Shown: positions 28,207-40,219, numbered from the stretch's first letter. The stretch: 64,000 nucleotides of DNA from an uncultured Bacteroidales bacterium (GCA_900539915.1 UQDU01000006.1:1-64000), one strand, 5' to 3'. Made by a program: numbers and translations. The notes: generated by a model not told the origin, from the letters alone.

Positions 28207-29784
28207 TCAGGAGGCAAACTGGCCGGCTATGTCGGCAGCCGCCTGTGTGAGTTTCTCGGCACACTCGTCGGTGAGCTTCCCTGATGCCAGTACATCGAGC
28301 ACATCGGCCTGGTATTTGGCATGGAGAAGCTGGAGGAGCTGTGTCTCAAATTCGTGCACCTTGTCGAGAGGCACTTTGTCAAGGAGACCCTTGGTGCCGC
28401 AGTAGATGACTGCGATTTCCTCTTCGACAGGCATCGGGTGGTACTGGGGCTGGATGAGGAGGCGTTCGTTCTTGCGGCCCTTGTCAATTACACGGGCGGT
28501 CACGGGGTCGATGTCGCCGCCGAACTTGGTGAATGACTCAAGTTCGCGGAACTGGGCCTGGTCAATCTTAAGCGTACCGGCCACTTTCTTCATCGACTTG
28601 ATCTGGGCGTTGCCGCCGACACGTGACACTGAGATACCCACGTTGATGGCAGGGCGTATGCCTCGGTTGAAGAGGGCTGTCTCAAGGAATATCTGGCCGT
28701 CGGTGATAGAAATCACGTTGGTAGGGATATATGCCGACACGTCACCGGCCTGGGTCTCGATGATGGGGAGCGCTGTAAGCGAGCCACCGCCCTTGACTTT
28801 GGATTTGAGCACCTCGGGGAGGTCGTTCATCTGCTCGGCCACCTGCTGGTTGTCGATAATCTTGGCTGCGCGTTCGAGCAGACGTGAATGCAGATAGAAG
28901 ATGTCGCCGGGATATGCTTCGCGTCCCGAGGGGCGCTTAAGGATAAGCGAAATTTCGCGGTATGCTACGGCCTGTTTTGACAGGTCATCGTAGATGATGA
29001 GAGCGTCGCGGCCGGTGTCACGGAAGTATTCACCGATGGCAACGCCGGCAAACGGGGCATAGTAGCGCATAGAAGCCGAGTCGCTTGCAGTGGCAGCCAC
29101 AACTACGGTGTAGTCAAGTGCGCCGTATTTGCGGAGAGTCTCCACAAGTGATGCCACTGACGAAGCCTTCTGGCCGATGGCTACATAGATGCAGTAGACA
29201 GGCTTGCCGTCCTCGAAGTTCTTGCGCTGGTTGATGATGGTGTCTATGGCTATGGCAGTCTTGCCTATCTGGCGGTCGCCGATGATAAGCTCACGCTGTC
29301 CGCGGCCGATGGGCACCATGGAATCCACAGCTTTGATACCGGTCTGGAGGGGCTGGTTGACCGGCTGGCGGAATATGACACCCGGAGCTTTGCGCTCGAG
29401 AGGCATGTTGAGCAGCTCGCCCTGTATGGGGCCGCGGCCGTCGATAGGCTCGCCGAGCACATTGATAACGCGGCTGCACAGACCCTCGCCTACGGGTATA
29501 GAAGCAATCTCGCCGGTGCGCTTGACGCTCATGTTTTCGGTGACGGAGTTGACGCGGTCGAGCAGGATGACGCCGACGTTGCTTTCCTCGAGGTTGAGGG
29601 CCACCCCTTTGACACCGTTTTCAAATTCTACAAGCTCATTGGCGCATACATTGTCAAGACCGTAGACGTGAGCCACGCCGTCGCCCACTTCGAGCACACG
29701 GCCGGTTTCCTCAAATGTCACTTTGGAGTTGACATTTTCAAGCTGTTGCTTCAGAACTTCTGATATCTCGCTGGGATTGATCAT
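28207..29784 (-). CDS. atpA: ATP synthase subunit alpha
   Basis: The alpha subunit forms the non-catalytic nucleotide sites of F1. The 525-residue protein has the P-loop GDRQIGKT (E. coli GDRQTGKT), the [21 protein letters not shown] region and the arginine-finger segment ISVSRVGG. Length is normal. It lies 44 bp after atpH and 71 bp before atpG. Confidence 0.98.
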   Translation of the reverse strand: MINPSEISEVLKQQLENVNSKVTFEETGRVLEVGDGVAHVYGLDNVCANELVEFENGVKGVALNLEESNVGVILLDRVNSVTENMSVKRTGEIASIPVGEGLCSRVINVLGEPIDGRGPIQGELLNMPLERKAPGVIFRQPVNQPLQTGIKAVDSMVPIGRGQRELIIGDRQIGKTAIAIDTIINQRKNFEDGKPVYCIYVAIGQKASSVASLVETLRKYGALDYTVVVAATASDSASMRYYAPFAGVAIGEYFRDTGRDALIIYDDLSKQAVAYREISLILKRPSGREAYPGDIFYLHSRLLERAAKIIDNQQVAEQMNDLPEVLKSKVKGGGSLTALPIIETQAGDVSAYIPTNVISITDGQIFLETALFNRGIRPAINVGISVSRVGGNAQIKSMKKVAGTLKIDQAQFRELESFTKFGGDIDPVTARVIDKGRKNERLLIQPQYHPMPVEEEIAVIYCGTKGLLDKVPLDKVHEFETQLLQLLHAKYQADVLDVLASGKLTDECAEKLTQAAADIAGQFAS

Positions 29785-29828
29785 TTTAAAGTATGGTTTG
29801 ATAAGGGCGTCTGATGGGATTCCTTATG

Positions 29829-30374
29829 TTACTGTAATAAGTTAAGTTTCAACTGTTTCAGCTCGTTGGCTATGGAAGCGTCAAGTTTGTCGTTGTCGAT
29901 TGCCACGGTGAAGCCGCCGATAATCGACGGGTCGACCACGCTGCTGTATTCCATAGTGCCGCCGGGGCCGATCTGCTGCTGTATGACGTCGGCTATACGC
30001 TTTTCGGTAGCCTTGTCGAGAGGGATGGCCGAGGTGACGGTCACCTGATGGATATTGTGGGCATGGCGGTATATGTCCAGATATGCGAGGGCTATGGAGT
30101 GGAGCATGGGCAGCCGCTTGTTGTCCGACAGCATCTGCAGGAAGTCGGCAAGCACTTTGTCGGGCTTGCTGAGACCGCATGCTGTGACGGCGAGCTGCTG
30201 CTTGGCACTGTCGGCCACAAACGGATTGGCCATGGTGGACTGCAGCGCGGGCTGTGCGGCAAAACTGGCGCACAGGGCGGTCATCAGACGGTACATTGTG
30301 TCGTCCTGACCTTTTTCAAGGGCAAACTTATAGAGAGCCTTGGCGTATCTGCGAGGTATTAGGCCGTCGTTCAT
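29829..30374 (-). CDS. atpH: ATP synthase subunit delta
   Basis: Delta connects the peripheral stalk to the top of F1. The 181-residue protein begins with RRYAKALYKFALEKGQ, and its C-terminal part holds the conserved GGFTVAIDNDKLDASIANELKQL block (here in two motifs around residues 153-175). Delta is weakly conserved in general, but position between atpF and atpA supports the call. Confidence 0.93.
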   Translation of the reverse strand: MNDGLIPRRYAKALYKFALEKGQDDTMYRLMTALCASFAAQPALQSTMANPFVADSAKQQLAVTACGLSKPDKVLADFLQMLSDNKRLPMLHSIALAYLDIYRHAHNIHQVTVTSAIPLDKATEKRIADVIQQQIGPGGTMEYSSVVDPSIIGGFTVAIDNDKLDASIANELKQLKLNLLQ

Positions 30375-30408
30375 ATATAACCTTTGAGGGCGTTAATTTT
30401 TGGACCGG

Positions 30409-30906
30409 TTAGTTTTTAGTCTCGATATCTTTAAGGAGGGAGTCCACGAGCTGTTTCTGCGCCTTGGAGTCGGCCATCTGGTTTTTCACCACCTTGGTGG
30501 CGATGTCGAGGGCAAACTGTCCGACATCGTTGCGCAGCTGGCGTTCGGCCTCCTTACGTTCCTGTTCCATGGAGAGCTTGGCGGCATCCATGACTTTCTT
30601 GGCTTCCTTCTGAGCCTCGCTGCGTGCCTCGTCGATGATCTGTGTCTTCATCTTCTCGGCGTCGCGCAGCATGTCGGCCTGCTGTCGGCGAGCCTCTGCA
30701 AGCTGCTTGTCGGCAGCTTCACGGGCGTGGTCAAGCTGTTCCTTGGCACTCTGGGCATATTCGACGCCTTTGTCTATGAGATCGGCGCGTTTCTCAACTG
30801 AAGAGATGATGACGGGCCAGCCCCATTTCCAAAGGATGAAGAAAAGGATAGCGAATGCTATGAACATCCAGAATATCAATCCGAAGTCGGGCGTGAATAG
30901 TTCCAT
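30409..30906 (-). CDS. atpF: ATP synthase subunit b
   Basis: Subunit b is the peripheral-stalk stator. This 165-residue protein has one N-terminal membrane helix (about residues 8-28, ending in LWKWGWP) followed by a long charged coiled coil rich in Ala, Glu, Lys and Gln. The PVI/ISSVEKRADLIDKG segment after the helix is typical. It is encoded between atpE and atpH. Confidence 0.95.
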   Translation of the reverse strand: MELFTPDFGLIFWMFIAFAILFFILWKWGWPVIISSVEKRADLIDKGVEYAQSAKEQLDHAREAADKQLAEARRQQADMLRDAEKMKTQIIDEARSEAQKEAKKVMDAAKLSMEQERKEAERQLRNDVGQFALDIATKVVKNQMADSKAQKQLVDSLLKDIETKN

Positions 30907-31013
30907 GAGTTACGATTAATTGAGAATAGGGGTGCCCATGCCAGGGCAGGAGGTGACTTGAGGTTGAGGATAGTAGTGGGAGGAGGAGAGATGTGCAGTC
31001 TCTCCGCGACTGA

Positions 31014-31286
<273 letters not shown>

Positions 31287-31293
31287 TTATGGA

Positions 31294-32454
31294 TTAATTT
31301 GCTTGGGGTTTAGGATGGGATTCATGCCCCTTGTCTTGTGCAAGGCTTATGAATATGGTCGAAAGCATCGTGAACACATATGCCTGGATGAAGCTGACGA
31401 GCACATCTATGAGCAGCATGAACACCGAGAACACCATGGAGAGGGCGGTGGTGCTGCCGAGCACCACGGGACCCATGGACGCGAATATGAAGATGAGCAG
31501 GGTCAGCACAAGCACTATCATATGGCCTCCCATCATGTTGGCGAACAGACGGACGGTCAGCGCGGCAGGTTTGGTGAAGATGCCGAATATCTCTATAACA
31601 GGCATGATGGGCAGCGGCGCTTTGAGCCATGTGGGTACCTCGGGCCAGAATATCTCCTTCCAATAGTGTTTGGTGGCGAAGATGTTGGTCACGAGGAATG
31701 TCAGTATCGAGAGCACGAGTGTCACCGCGATATTTCCGGTCAGGTTCGCACCGCCGGGGAATACCACTATGAGACCCATAAGGTTCATTATAAGGATGAA
31801 GAAGAACACTGTCAGCAGATAGGGGGCGAATTTCTTCGCCTTGTCGCCGAGAGTGGGCTTGATGACGCCGTCATACACAAACATGATGAGCAGCTCCATG
31901 AAGCCTATCATCTTCCTCGGGGCTTTGTGGCCCTGCTTCTTGTGCCAGCGTGCCACGGACAACACTGCCCAAAGGACCAGGAAGACGGTTATGAAGAGCG
32001 CGCAGACATTTTTGGTGATCGAGAAGTCCCATGGCTTGATTTCCTTGCCGTCGACTATCTCTATGACTTTGCCTTTGTGCTTGCTGTCTTTGCCGGCAAT
32101 CTTGAATGTGGCGTTTCCGTCGACATATTCCTGACCGTGAGCGAGCCGTGACGATGAGAAGATGTGCAGTCCGTCAGTACCCCACACGATTATGGGGAGA
32201 GGTATGCGCAGATGATGGTTGAAAGGCACTTCCCAGCCGTAGCCGTCGCCGAGGTGGTCAAATATGATTTCCTTGGGGTTGATGGAGCTTTCCTCTTTCT
32301 CAACCTGCGCATCTACCATCTGGGCTATGCTTTCGTTGCCGGCAGTAGCTGTGGTGTCTGCTGCAGTCTCGGCCATAGAGCAGGGGGCGACCAGCAACAG
32401 GGCCGATACTGCGAGTACCAGTCTGATGGCTATATTTTTAGATTTGGCAGACAT
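31294..32454 (-). CDS. atpB: ATP synthase subunit a with long N-terminal extension
   Basis: Subunit a forms the proton half-channels beside the c ring. The 386-residue protein is longer than the E. coli form (271). A signal-like helix at 12-28 is followed by about 115 periplasmic residues before the first core membrane helix at about 150. The essential Arg lies in LTVRLFANMMGGH. Extended AtpB proteins are known in Bacteroidota. The extension has no motif I recognise. Confidence 0.95.
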   Translation of the reverse strand: MSAKSKNIAIRLVLAVSALLLVAPCSMAETAADTTATAGNESIAQMVDAQVEKEESSINPKEIIFDHLGDGYGWEVPFNHHLRIPLPIIVWGTDGLHIFSSSRLAHGQEYVDGNATFKIAGKDSKHKGKVIEIVDGKEIKPWDFSITKNVCALFITVFLVLWAVLSVARWHKKQGHKAPRKMIGFMELLIMFVYDGVIKPTLGDKAKKFAPYLLTVFFFILIMNLMGLIVVFPGGANLTGNIAVTLVLSILTFLVTNIFATKHYWKEIFWPEVPTWLKAPLPIMPVIEIFGIFTKPAALTVRLFANMMGGHMIVLVLTLLIFIFASMGPVVLGSTTALSMVFSVFMLLIDVLVSFIQAYVFTMLSTIFISLAQDKGHESHPKPQAN

Positions 32455-32507
32455 ATGCTAAATGGCTTTGCTTTGTTAACACGGTTAATCTGATTGATGC
32501 AGACTTG

Positions 32508-32741
32508 CTAATAGACACATACGGAGATGACGTTGTTGTCAATATCCGCCATACCTCCCTGTATGGGGAGCTCACCATGGCCTTCGAGACCTTCATATCC
32601 GATGGTGCCGGCAGTGAGCGCGGCAATGAGGGTGGCGTGGTTGCGGAGGACTGTGAAGCGTCCGGCCTGCCCTGGGAGGTGCACGGCTGTAACTTCGCCT
32701 TCAAAGAGGATGTCCTCGGTGGATATTATCTTTAGTGTCAT
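32508..32741 (-). CDS. atpC: ATP synthase subunit epsilon, short form
   Basis: Epsilon sits on the rotor foot of F1. The 77-residue protein has only the N-terminal beta-sandwich (IISTEDILFEGEVTAVHLPGQAGRFTVL) and lacks the C-terminal two-helix domain, which in E. coli makes up the last 50 residues and inhibits ATP hydrolysis. The stop is clean, so this is a natural short form; such short epsilons occur in Bacteroidota. It lies 65 bp after atpD. Confidence 0.93.
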   Translation of the reverse strand: MTLKIISTEDILFEGEVTAVHLPGQAGRFTVLRNHATLIAALTAGTIGYEGLEGHGELPIQGGMADIDNNVISVCVY

Positions 32742-32806
32742 GTCGGTCAGTCTTGCGATCTGTAATGTATTGTCGTCAGTAGGGAGGAGCGGTTCACATG
32801 GCGGTG

Positions 32807-34318
<1,512 letters not shown>

Positions 34319-34375
34319 TTAGACGGGTTATTCAGGTTTATATGGGTTAGATTATGGTGAGAGTTGCAGGGTTGT

Positions 34376-35452
34376 TTAGAAGTGCCAGCCGTAGACGATG
34401 CAGAGCACCATGACTACGAGGTTGACGAGGTTGATGGGAAGCAGATATTTCCACTCGAGCGACAGGAGCTGGTCGATACGCAGACGAGGGAAGGTCCACT
34501 TGAACCATATGATTATGAATGAAAGTGCGATGGCTTTGCCTATGAACCATACTACCGAGGGGATGTAGTCCATCACGTGGTTGAAGCCGTCCCATCCGTT
34601 GATGTGGAAGGGCATCCAGCCACCGAAGAACATCAGCGCGGCCACGCCGGATACGATAAACAGGTTAAGGTACTCGGCCAGATAGAAGAAGCCGAAATGT
34701 ATGCCGGAGTATTCAGTGTGGTAACCGGCAGTCAGCTCGCTCTCGGCTTCGGGAAGGTCAAACGGGCCACGGTTAGTCTCGGCGGTACCTGCGATGAGAT
34801 AGATTACAAAGGCTATCACGGCAGGGATGTGTCCGGTGAAGATGAACCAGCCATTGGCTTGCGCGTTGACGATGTCGCCCACCGACATGGAACCTGCGAA
34901 GGCCACCATGGTCAGGATGCTCAGGCCTACGGAAAGCTCGTAGCTTACCATCTGCGCTCCGCTTCGGAGTGCACCGATAAGGGTGAACTTATTGTTGGAC
35001 GACCATCCGGCGAGCAGTATGCCCAGCACACCGATAGACGAACATGCAATCAGGAAGAAGATGCCGATGTTGAAGTCTATGATCTGCAGACCGTTGCCCC
35101 ACGGAAGCACGGCAAAACCGAGCATCGAGGCCAGAATCACCAGATATGGAGCCAGGGCGAAAAGGAATTTGTCAGTGTACTTGAGTGAAATCAGCTCCTT
35201 GATGAGTATCTTGAACATGTCGGCGACACTCTGAAGCAGACCCCACGGGCCTACACGGTTAGGACCGAGGCGGCACTGGAATGCAGCGCACACCTTGCGT
35301 TCAAACCATATATAGAACAAGGCCAGCAGCGAGTATGCCAGCAGAAGGCATACGGCTATGATGACGCACTCTACTGTCACAGCAGCCCAATGGGGCAGAA
35401 ACTGCATCAGCAGCGAGTGGATAAATGCGGTCAGTTCCGAGAAATCTTGCAT
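34376..35452 (-). CDS. nuoH: NADH-quinone oxidoreductase subunit H
   Basis: NuoH forms the quinone entry chamber with NuoB and NuoD. The 358-residue protein has about eight membrane helices, the conserved [19 protein letters not shown] loop and, later, [25 protein letters not shown] (shown here in two motifs, [14 protein letters not shown] and AGYHTEYS). It starts 66 bp after nuoCD and is directly followed by atpD rather than nuoI, which lies 7.2 kb further on. Confidence 0.97.
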   Translation of the reverse strand: MQDFSELTAFIHSLLMQFLPHWAAVTVECVIIAVCLLLAYSLLALFYIWFERKVCAAFQCRLGPNRVGPWGLLQSVADMFKILIKELISLKYTDKFLFALAPYLVILASMLGFAVLPWGNGLQIIDFNIGIFFLIACSSIGVLGILLAGWSSNNKFTLIGALRSGAQMVSYELSVGLSILTMVAFAGSMSVGDIVNAQANGWFIFTGHIPAVIAFVIYLIAGTAETNRGPFDLPEAESELTAGYHTEYSGIHFGFFYLAEYLNLFIVSGVAALMFFGGWMPFHINGWDGFNHVMDYIPSVVWFIGKAIALSFIIIWFKWTFPRLRIDQLLSLEWKYLLPINLVNLVVMVLCIVYGWHF

Positions 35453-35518
35453 AATCGTTGATTATCTAACGGATGATGTGATGGTATAGTTGGTTTGTTG
35501 TGAAATTTTTTTGACGAT

Positions 35519-37150
35519 TTAACGGTCCATGTCGGGAACGATGTAGTCAAGCGAGCCGCCGATGGTGATAAGGTCGGCGATTTTGGAGCCTTCGGTGAGA
35601 TGGTCCACCACGGCAGCCAGCGGCAGACAGGGGGGAGCTATCTTCAGACGGTAGGGCGATGTGCCACCGTCGCTCTCGATATAGATGCCGAATGCGCCAC
35701 GGCAGCCCTCGACGGTCTGATACCAGCGGCCTTCGGGCAGACGGAGCACTTTGGGCACCTTGGCCTGGATGTCGCCCTCGGGGATTTTGTCGATGAGCTG
35801 GGAGATGATGCGTGCGCTCTGTTCCATCTCGTCCATACGCACTTTGAATCGGGCCATGGAATCGCCCTCGGTGCGGATGACTTCGTCAAATTCTACCTCG
35901 TCATACACGGCATAGGGGGCAGTCTTGCGTATGTCGCATGCCCAGCCCGAACCGCGGCCCGAGGGACCTGTGATGGCCCATGATATAGCATCCTCACGGC
36001 TCAGCACACCCACGCCTTCCATGCGGTTACGTGTGATGACGTTGCCGGTAAAGAGCTTGTTGTATTCCTTGATATTCTTGGGCAGCACTTCAAGCAGAGC
36101 CTTCACATCCTTGACAAAGTCAGGATCGAGGTCAGCAATCACACCTCCTATGGTCTCATAGTTGAACGTCATGCGTGCGCCGCAGGTCTTGTCCATGATG
36201 TCAAGAATCTGCTCGCGGACACGCAGCGTGTAGAACAGCATCGTGGTAGCACCGAGGTCCATGCAGAATGTGCCGATGAAGAGGCAGTGGCTTGCGATGC
36301 GTGACAGCTCGTCCATGATGACACGAATCACCTGTGCGCGGCGCGGCACCTCGATATTCGCGGCCTTTTCGATACACATGCAGAGGCAGTGGTGGTAGGG
36401 GTGGGCCGAGAAGTAGTCCAGACGGTCCATGAAGTGAAGTGTCTGGAAGTATGTGTCCATCTCGCAGATTTTTTCAACTCCGCGGTGGATGTAGCCCATG
36501 TAGACATCGATTTTCTTGATGGTCTCACCGTCGACAGCCGTGCGGAAACGAAGCACACCGTGGGTGGCAGGGTGCTGCGGGCCTATGTTGACTACGAAAT
36601 CATTTTCAGCGAATACACGCTTTTCCTCCTTGACTATATTGCCGTTGGCATCCTCGACGTACATCTGTGTGAAATCGCTCTGGCGTTCACTCTCCAGGGG
36701 TACGGGATTGACATTGGGGTCCATGTCATAATCCTTGCGCAGGGGGAAGCCTTTCCAGTCGATGCTGAGGAAGAGGCGGCGCATGTCGGGGTTGCCGATG
36801 AAGATTATGCCGAAAAAGTCATACACTTCACGCTCGTAGATGCAGCCGATGGCATAAAGGTCGCTGATGGAGTGTATATAAGGTGTCTCGCGGTCGCCGG
36901 TAGCTATGACTTTGACCGCGATATGTGTGTTATGCTTTGTGCTGTCAAGGTAGTATATGCAGCCGAGACTGTCTTTCCAGTCCATGCCGACTATGGTCAC
37001 CAGATAGTCAAATGCCAATTCTGCATCATCGCGCAGCGTCTTGGCCAGCTCATGCCACTTGGCATCGGGGATGGTGATGGTCAGAGTGTCGGCTTCTTCA
37101 AATGATGCTTCCGGAAACAGCTTGGCTATTTTTTCCTGAATATTTGCCAT
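35519..37150 (-). CDS. nuoCD: NADH-quinone oxidoreductase fused subunit C/D
   Basis: This 543-residue fusion joins NuoC (about residues 1-150: LAFDYLVTIVGMDW, REVYDFFGIIFIGNPDMRRL) to NuoD (about 170-543: NIGPQHPATHGVLRF and YMGYIHRGVEKICE). NuoD forms the quinone site with NuoB; its key His is in HPATHG. Fused NuoCD is known in E. coli and many Bacteroidota. The gene sits between nuoB and nuoH. Confidence 0.97.
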   Translation of the reverse strand: MANIQEKIAKLFPEASFEEADTLTITIPDAKWHELAKTLRDDAELAFDYLVTIVGMDWKDSLGCIYYLDSTKHNTHIAVKVIATGDRETPYIHSISDLYAIGCIYEREVYDFFGIIFIGNPDMRRLFLSIDWKGFPLRKDYDMDPNVNPVPLESERQSDFTQMYVEDANGNIVKEEKRVFAENDFVVNIGPQHPATHGVLRFRTAVDGETIKKIDVYMGYIHRGVEKICEMDTYFQTLHFMDRLDYFSAHPYHHCLCMCIEKAANIEVPRRAQVIRVIMDELSRIASHCLFIGTFCMDLGATTMLFYTLRVREQILDIMDKTCGARMTFNYETIGGVIADLDPDFVKDVKALLEVLPKNIKEYNKLFTGNVITRNRMEGVGVLSREDAISWAITGPSGRGSGWACDIRKTAPYAVYDEVEFDEVIRTEGDSMARFKVRMDEMEQSARIISQLIDKIPEGDIQAKVPKVLRLPEGRWYQTVEGCRGAFGIYIESDGGTSPYRLKIAPPCLPLAAVVDHLTEGSKIADLITIGGSLDYIVPDMDR

Positions 37151-37190
37151 ATATTAATATATAAGGTGTAGGAATGAAAAAACGGTATCG

Positions 37191-37805
37191 TTATTTAGCG
37201 TCGTCGATGCCCTGGATGGGGTGAGATTTAAGGAATTCCTCCTGCTTCTGCTGGCGGTTGACTCCGCCGAAGAATTTCTCGACTTTGATTTTGCGCGAGA
37301 GCTGCATGATGCCGTAGATCATGGCTTCTGGACGGGGAGGACAGCCGGGGACAAACACGTCGACGGGTATGATGTCCTCTATGCCCATGGCTACGTGGTA
37401 GCTCTTGCGGAACGGGCCTCCGGAGATGGCGCATCCGCCACAGGCTATGACATACTTGGGCTCGGCGAGCTGGTCATAGAGGCGGCGCAATACGGGAGCC
37501 ATACGGTGCACGATGGTGCCGGCGACCATGATGAAGTCAGCCTGACGAGGCGAGGCTCGCGCTACTTCCCAGCCGAAACGCGCCATATCGAAACGCGCTG
37601 CTCCGAGCGACACAAATTCTATGCCGCAGCAACTGGTGGCGAAGGTGAGCGGCCAGATAGAGTTCGAACGCCCCCAGTTGATGAGATGGTCAAGAGAACC
37701 TATGATTACGTTGGTGCCGGAATCCTGAAGTTCCTTGACCAGCTTCTCGATATATTCATTGTCTTTCCATGCGTCATAAGGCATGGACTTTGTGGTTACT
37801 TCCAT
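37191..37805 (-). CDS. nuoB: NADH-quinone oxidoreductase subunit B
   Basis: NuoB binds cluster N2, the last iron-sulfur centre before quinone. The 204-residue protein has the tandem Cys pair in FATSCCGIEF and the further ligands in IACGGCAISGG and VPGCPPRPE. The start overlaps the end of nuoA by 10 nt, indicating translational coupling. Confidence 0.97.
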   Translation of the reverse strand: MEVTTKSMPYDAWKDNEYIEKLVKELQDSGTNVIIGSLDHLINWGRSNSIWPLTFATSCCGIEFVSLGAARFDMARFGWEVARASPRQADFIMVAGTIVHRMAPVLRRLYDQLAEPKYVIACGGCAISGGPFRKSYHVAMGIEDIIPVDVFVPGCPPRPEAMIYGIMQLSRKIKVEKFFGGVNRQQKQEEFLKSHPIQGIDDAK

Positions 37806-38167
37806 TCAAGAGCTCCTTTCCGCCAGGCATATACGAGGCCCAGCACTAAAACAGAGAAAAATATTGCAATGCTCAACAGCCCGTCAGCGCCGAGTTCCTT
37901 GACTCTCACCGCCCAGGGAAACAGGAATACGGTTTCGACGTCAAACATGAGGAACAGGATGGCAAACAGGTAATAGCCCACCTTGAACTGGGCCATGCTT
38001 TCGCCACGTGTCGGGATGCCACATTCGTAGGCTTCCCCTTTCTGGGGGTTGAAGGAGCGAGGAGAAATCAGTCCGGCCAGCCATAGCGCCAGTGCTACAA
38101 GACCTATGCCCGTGCAGGCCGCCGTAAAAGCCAATGCTGAATTGGAAATAGTCGCTAATGTAAGCAT
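37796..38167 (-). CDS. nuoA: NADH-quinone oxidoreductase subunit A
   Basis: NuoA is a three-helix subunit at the heel of complex I. The 123-residue protein has the conserved YECGIPTRGES loop, with the Cys that labels the active/deactive switch in mitochondria, and LFLMFDVETVFLFPWAV with its acidic residues. It is the first gene of the 18-kb run; a -7 element lies about 80 bp upstream. Confidence 0.96.
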   Translation of the reverse strand: MLTLATISNSALAFTAACTGIGLVALALWLAGLISPRSFNPQKGEAYECGIPTRGESMAQFKVGYYLFAILFLMFDVETVFLFPWAVRVKELGADGLLSIAIFFSVLVLGLVYAWRKGALEWK

Positions 38168-38248
38168 ATCGGATGTTAATGATTCTATTTACTTTCTCAA
38201 GTCGGTATATATTGTCTCCGCCGCACTGCGGTAACAACATTATCTCTG

Positions 38249-38256
38249 CAAATGTA
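38249..38256 (-). promoter_or_regulatory. nuo-atp operon -7 element (TACATTTG)
   Basis: On the - strand this reads TACATTTG, a fit to TAnnTTTG. It lies about 80 bp upstream of nuoA and is the only good promoter element I noticed for the whole nuo-atp run. Confidence 0.6.
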
Positions 38257-38390
38257 ACGATTTTATCTCAATTTAGATATCAAAAAGTATGTAAAAATTT
38301 TCGGCATTTACGATGAAACAAGGACTTTGGAACATATGTCGTCATTTATGTGCCTGATGGCCGGAAAACATGCTGCAATCTGCTGAATGT

Positions 38391-38440
38391 CAAATATCCT
38401 GTCAACCGTCACGGGTGGTGACGTATTGACAGGATATTTG
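38391..38440 (-). terminator. Long hairpin after the C69 peptidase gene
   Basis: CAAATATCCTGTCAA (38391-38405) pairs perfectly with TTGACAGGATATTTG (38426-38440), and GTCA/TGAC pair inside. On the - strand it lies 28 bp after the peptidase stop. There is no clear U tract, so termination strength is uncertain. Confidence 0.6.
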
Positions 38441-38467
38441 CCTTATCGGTTATAAACCGGAAGTTTT

Positions 38468-40123
38468 TCAGTCGGCTTCAATATCGCGGACGCGGAGTTT
38501 GTCGCCTGTTTCGTCGGCGATGCTGCGGAAGTAGCGCGGATCGTCATATCCGCCGAATTTCGGTGATGCCGGCATGCCGTCGGGCGTGCGTGCGAATTGT
38601 CCGTTGCCGTCTTCCTTCTTTATGTTGAAGTCAAGATATTTGACCAGGAGGTATTCGCCGAGGCTGCGGTACTCCTTGATGTAGCGGTCGGTGGCGGCGA
38701 TGGTGTAGTCGTTGAGCATGTCGGCAGCCTGAGGAGTGGGGAGCGACGCGATGGTGGTGCGCAGCGAGTCGGTGTCGGCTGCCAGACGCTTCTCTATGGA
38801 GCTCTGCACCCTGCGTATGTCGGGAATCATCTGTGAGTAGCGGTAGTATGCCTGGTTTGCCACGAAATTGTTGACCCAGAAGCTGGAGTCCCAGGAGATG
38901 TTGTAGAGGTCGCCGTTGCCGGGCTGGAATCCGCGCGGTATGCGTGTGACGCTGCTGAACACGGGGATGTAGACGTTGGTGTTGGCGTCATCGCATCCAA
39001 ACCACAGTATCCCCTTCATGGCCTCGGGGTGGTTGCGGTTCATCTGTGCGACGAGGGAGAAACCTGTCTGCTGGGTGGCTATGGCGCGTTCGTGGACATA
39101 TTTGACGCTGTCGACTTCAAATTCCATCGGTCGGGCGCGGTAGGGGACTTTATAGGGACCTGCGCCTATGTCGGTGGTCATGTCAAACGGAGTGCCCTCA
39201 AAATGGTCGCGCATCATCCATTTCATGTCGTCGACGCTCAGGGGCTTGTCGGGCTTGACCCAGAGCGGAAGCACCTCTCCCTTGCCTTCGTTGATCCACG
39301 GCAGGTAGCGGTCCATGCCTGAGGCGAATTTGTTGTAGAATGCCCATACCCTTGCCTCGCATCCGCGCAGTGCGCCGAAGTCGGCCGGAGCATAGGCCTT
39401 GGAGAAGCTGAAGTCCTCGTCTTTGCCGTTGAAATATCCCTGCTTGCGTGCGAATGTTATCACGTCAGGCGAATATATGCAGTTTTCCATGTCGTTGAGC
39501 GGAAAGCGGTGGATGCGTGAATGGTTGGCGTGGGCCGCTATGTAGCCGTCAGGCACTTTCATTGCCACCCATACGGCTCCCTTGCTTTTGCCGCCTTTGC
39601 CCACCATCTCCATGATCCATGCCTCGTCGGGGTCTGCGATGGTGAACGATTCGCCCTCGGAGCAGTATCCGTATTCCTTGACAAGGTCGGTCATGGTCTT
39701 GATGGCCTCCCGGGCGTTTTTCGACCGCTCGAGTGCTATATATATAAGGGACCCGTAGTCGATGAGGCCGGTGGAGTCAGCCAGTTCGTGGCGTCCGCCG
39801 AAAGTGCTCTCGACGATGGTGAGGCCGTGGCGGTTCATATTGCCCACGGTCGAATATGTGTGTGACGGCTGGGGTATCTCTCCTATGTGGCGGCCGGTGT
39901 CCCATTCGGTGACTTTGCGCATCGTCCCCTTGGGATGGTCGGCCTCAGGGGAGCTGTACAGCTCGCCGTAGAGCGTGTGGCTGTCGGCGGCATATGTGGC
40001 TATGACGCTTCCGTCGGTAGTGGCGCCGCCTGTGGCTATGAGGCTTGTGCATGCAAGCGCAGACGCTACACTGCCAGCAGCCATGACTGCCAGTGCGCCC
40101 AGAAATCGAGTGTGTTGATTCAT
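38468..40123 (-). CDS. C69-family dipeptidase, exported
   Basis: The 551-residue protein begins with a signal segment ending SALA, followed at once by Cys25 in ACTSLIATGGATTDGS. In the C69 (PepD/U34) family such a Cys becomes the N-terminal nucleophile after processing. Family motifs continue with STVGNMNRHGLTIVESTFGGR (two blocks) and WIMEMVGKG. These enzymes cleave dipeptides with broad specificity; the export signal puts it in the periplasm or outside. It is transcribed divergently from the DUF1460 gene. Confidence 0.9.
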   Translation of the reverse strand: MNQHTRFLGALAVMAAGSVASALACTSLIATGGATTDGSVIATYAADSHTLYGELYSSPEADHPKGTMRKVTEWDTGRHIGEIPQPSHTYSTVGNMNRHGLTIVESTFGGRHELADSTGLIDYGSLIYIALERSKNAREAIKTMTDLVKEYGYCSEGESFTIADPDEAWIMEMVGKGGKSKGAVWVAMKVPDGYIAAHANHSRIHRFPLNDMENCIYSPDVITFARKQGYFNGKDEDFSFSKAYAPADFGALRGCEARVWAFYNKFASGMDRYLPWINEGKGEVLPLWVKPDKPLSVDDMKWMMRDHFEGTPFDMTTDIGAGPYKVPYRARPMEFEVDSVKYVHERAIATQQTGFSLVAQMNRNHPEAMKGILWFGCDDANTNVYIPVFSSVTRIPRGFQPGNGDLYNISWDSSFWVNNFVANQAYYRYSQMIPDIRRVQSSIEKRLAADTDSLRTTIASLPTPQAADMLNDYTIAATDRYIKEYRSLGEYLLVKYLDFNIKKEDGNGQFARTPDGMPASPKFGGYDDPRYFRSIADETGDKLRVRDIEAD

Positions 40124-40191
40124 ATACGGTAAGAAGTGTGATAGTGTGTGTGATTGTGCATTTAATGTGGGTCTCTGCCCTCTGTATTATG

Positions 40192-40219
40192 CAAAATTAC
40201 TAAATAAATCGTATTTTTG
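40192..40219. promoter_or_regulatory. Divergent -7 elements of the peptidase and DUF1460 genes
   Basis: On the - strand, TAATTTTG (40199-40192) fits the consensus for the C69 peptidase gene. On the + strand, TATTTTTG (40212-40219) fits for the DUF1460 gene. They sit back to back 12 bp apart, so the two promoters must compete for or share polymerase. Confidence 0.5.

Larger units (their letters stand above)
38168..38467. other. Intergenic region: nuo promoter and hairpin
   Basis: This stretch contains the nuo-atp -7 element (38249-38256, - strand) and the large hairpin at 38391-38440 that follows the C69 peptidase gene. I see no ORF. Confidence 0.6.
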
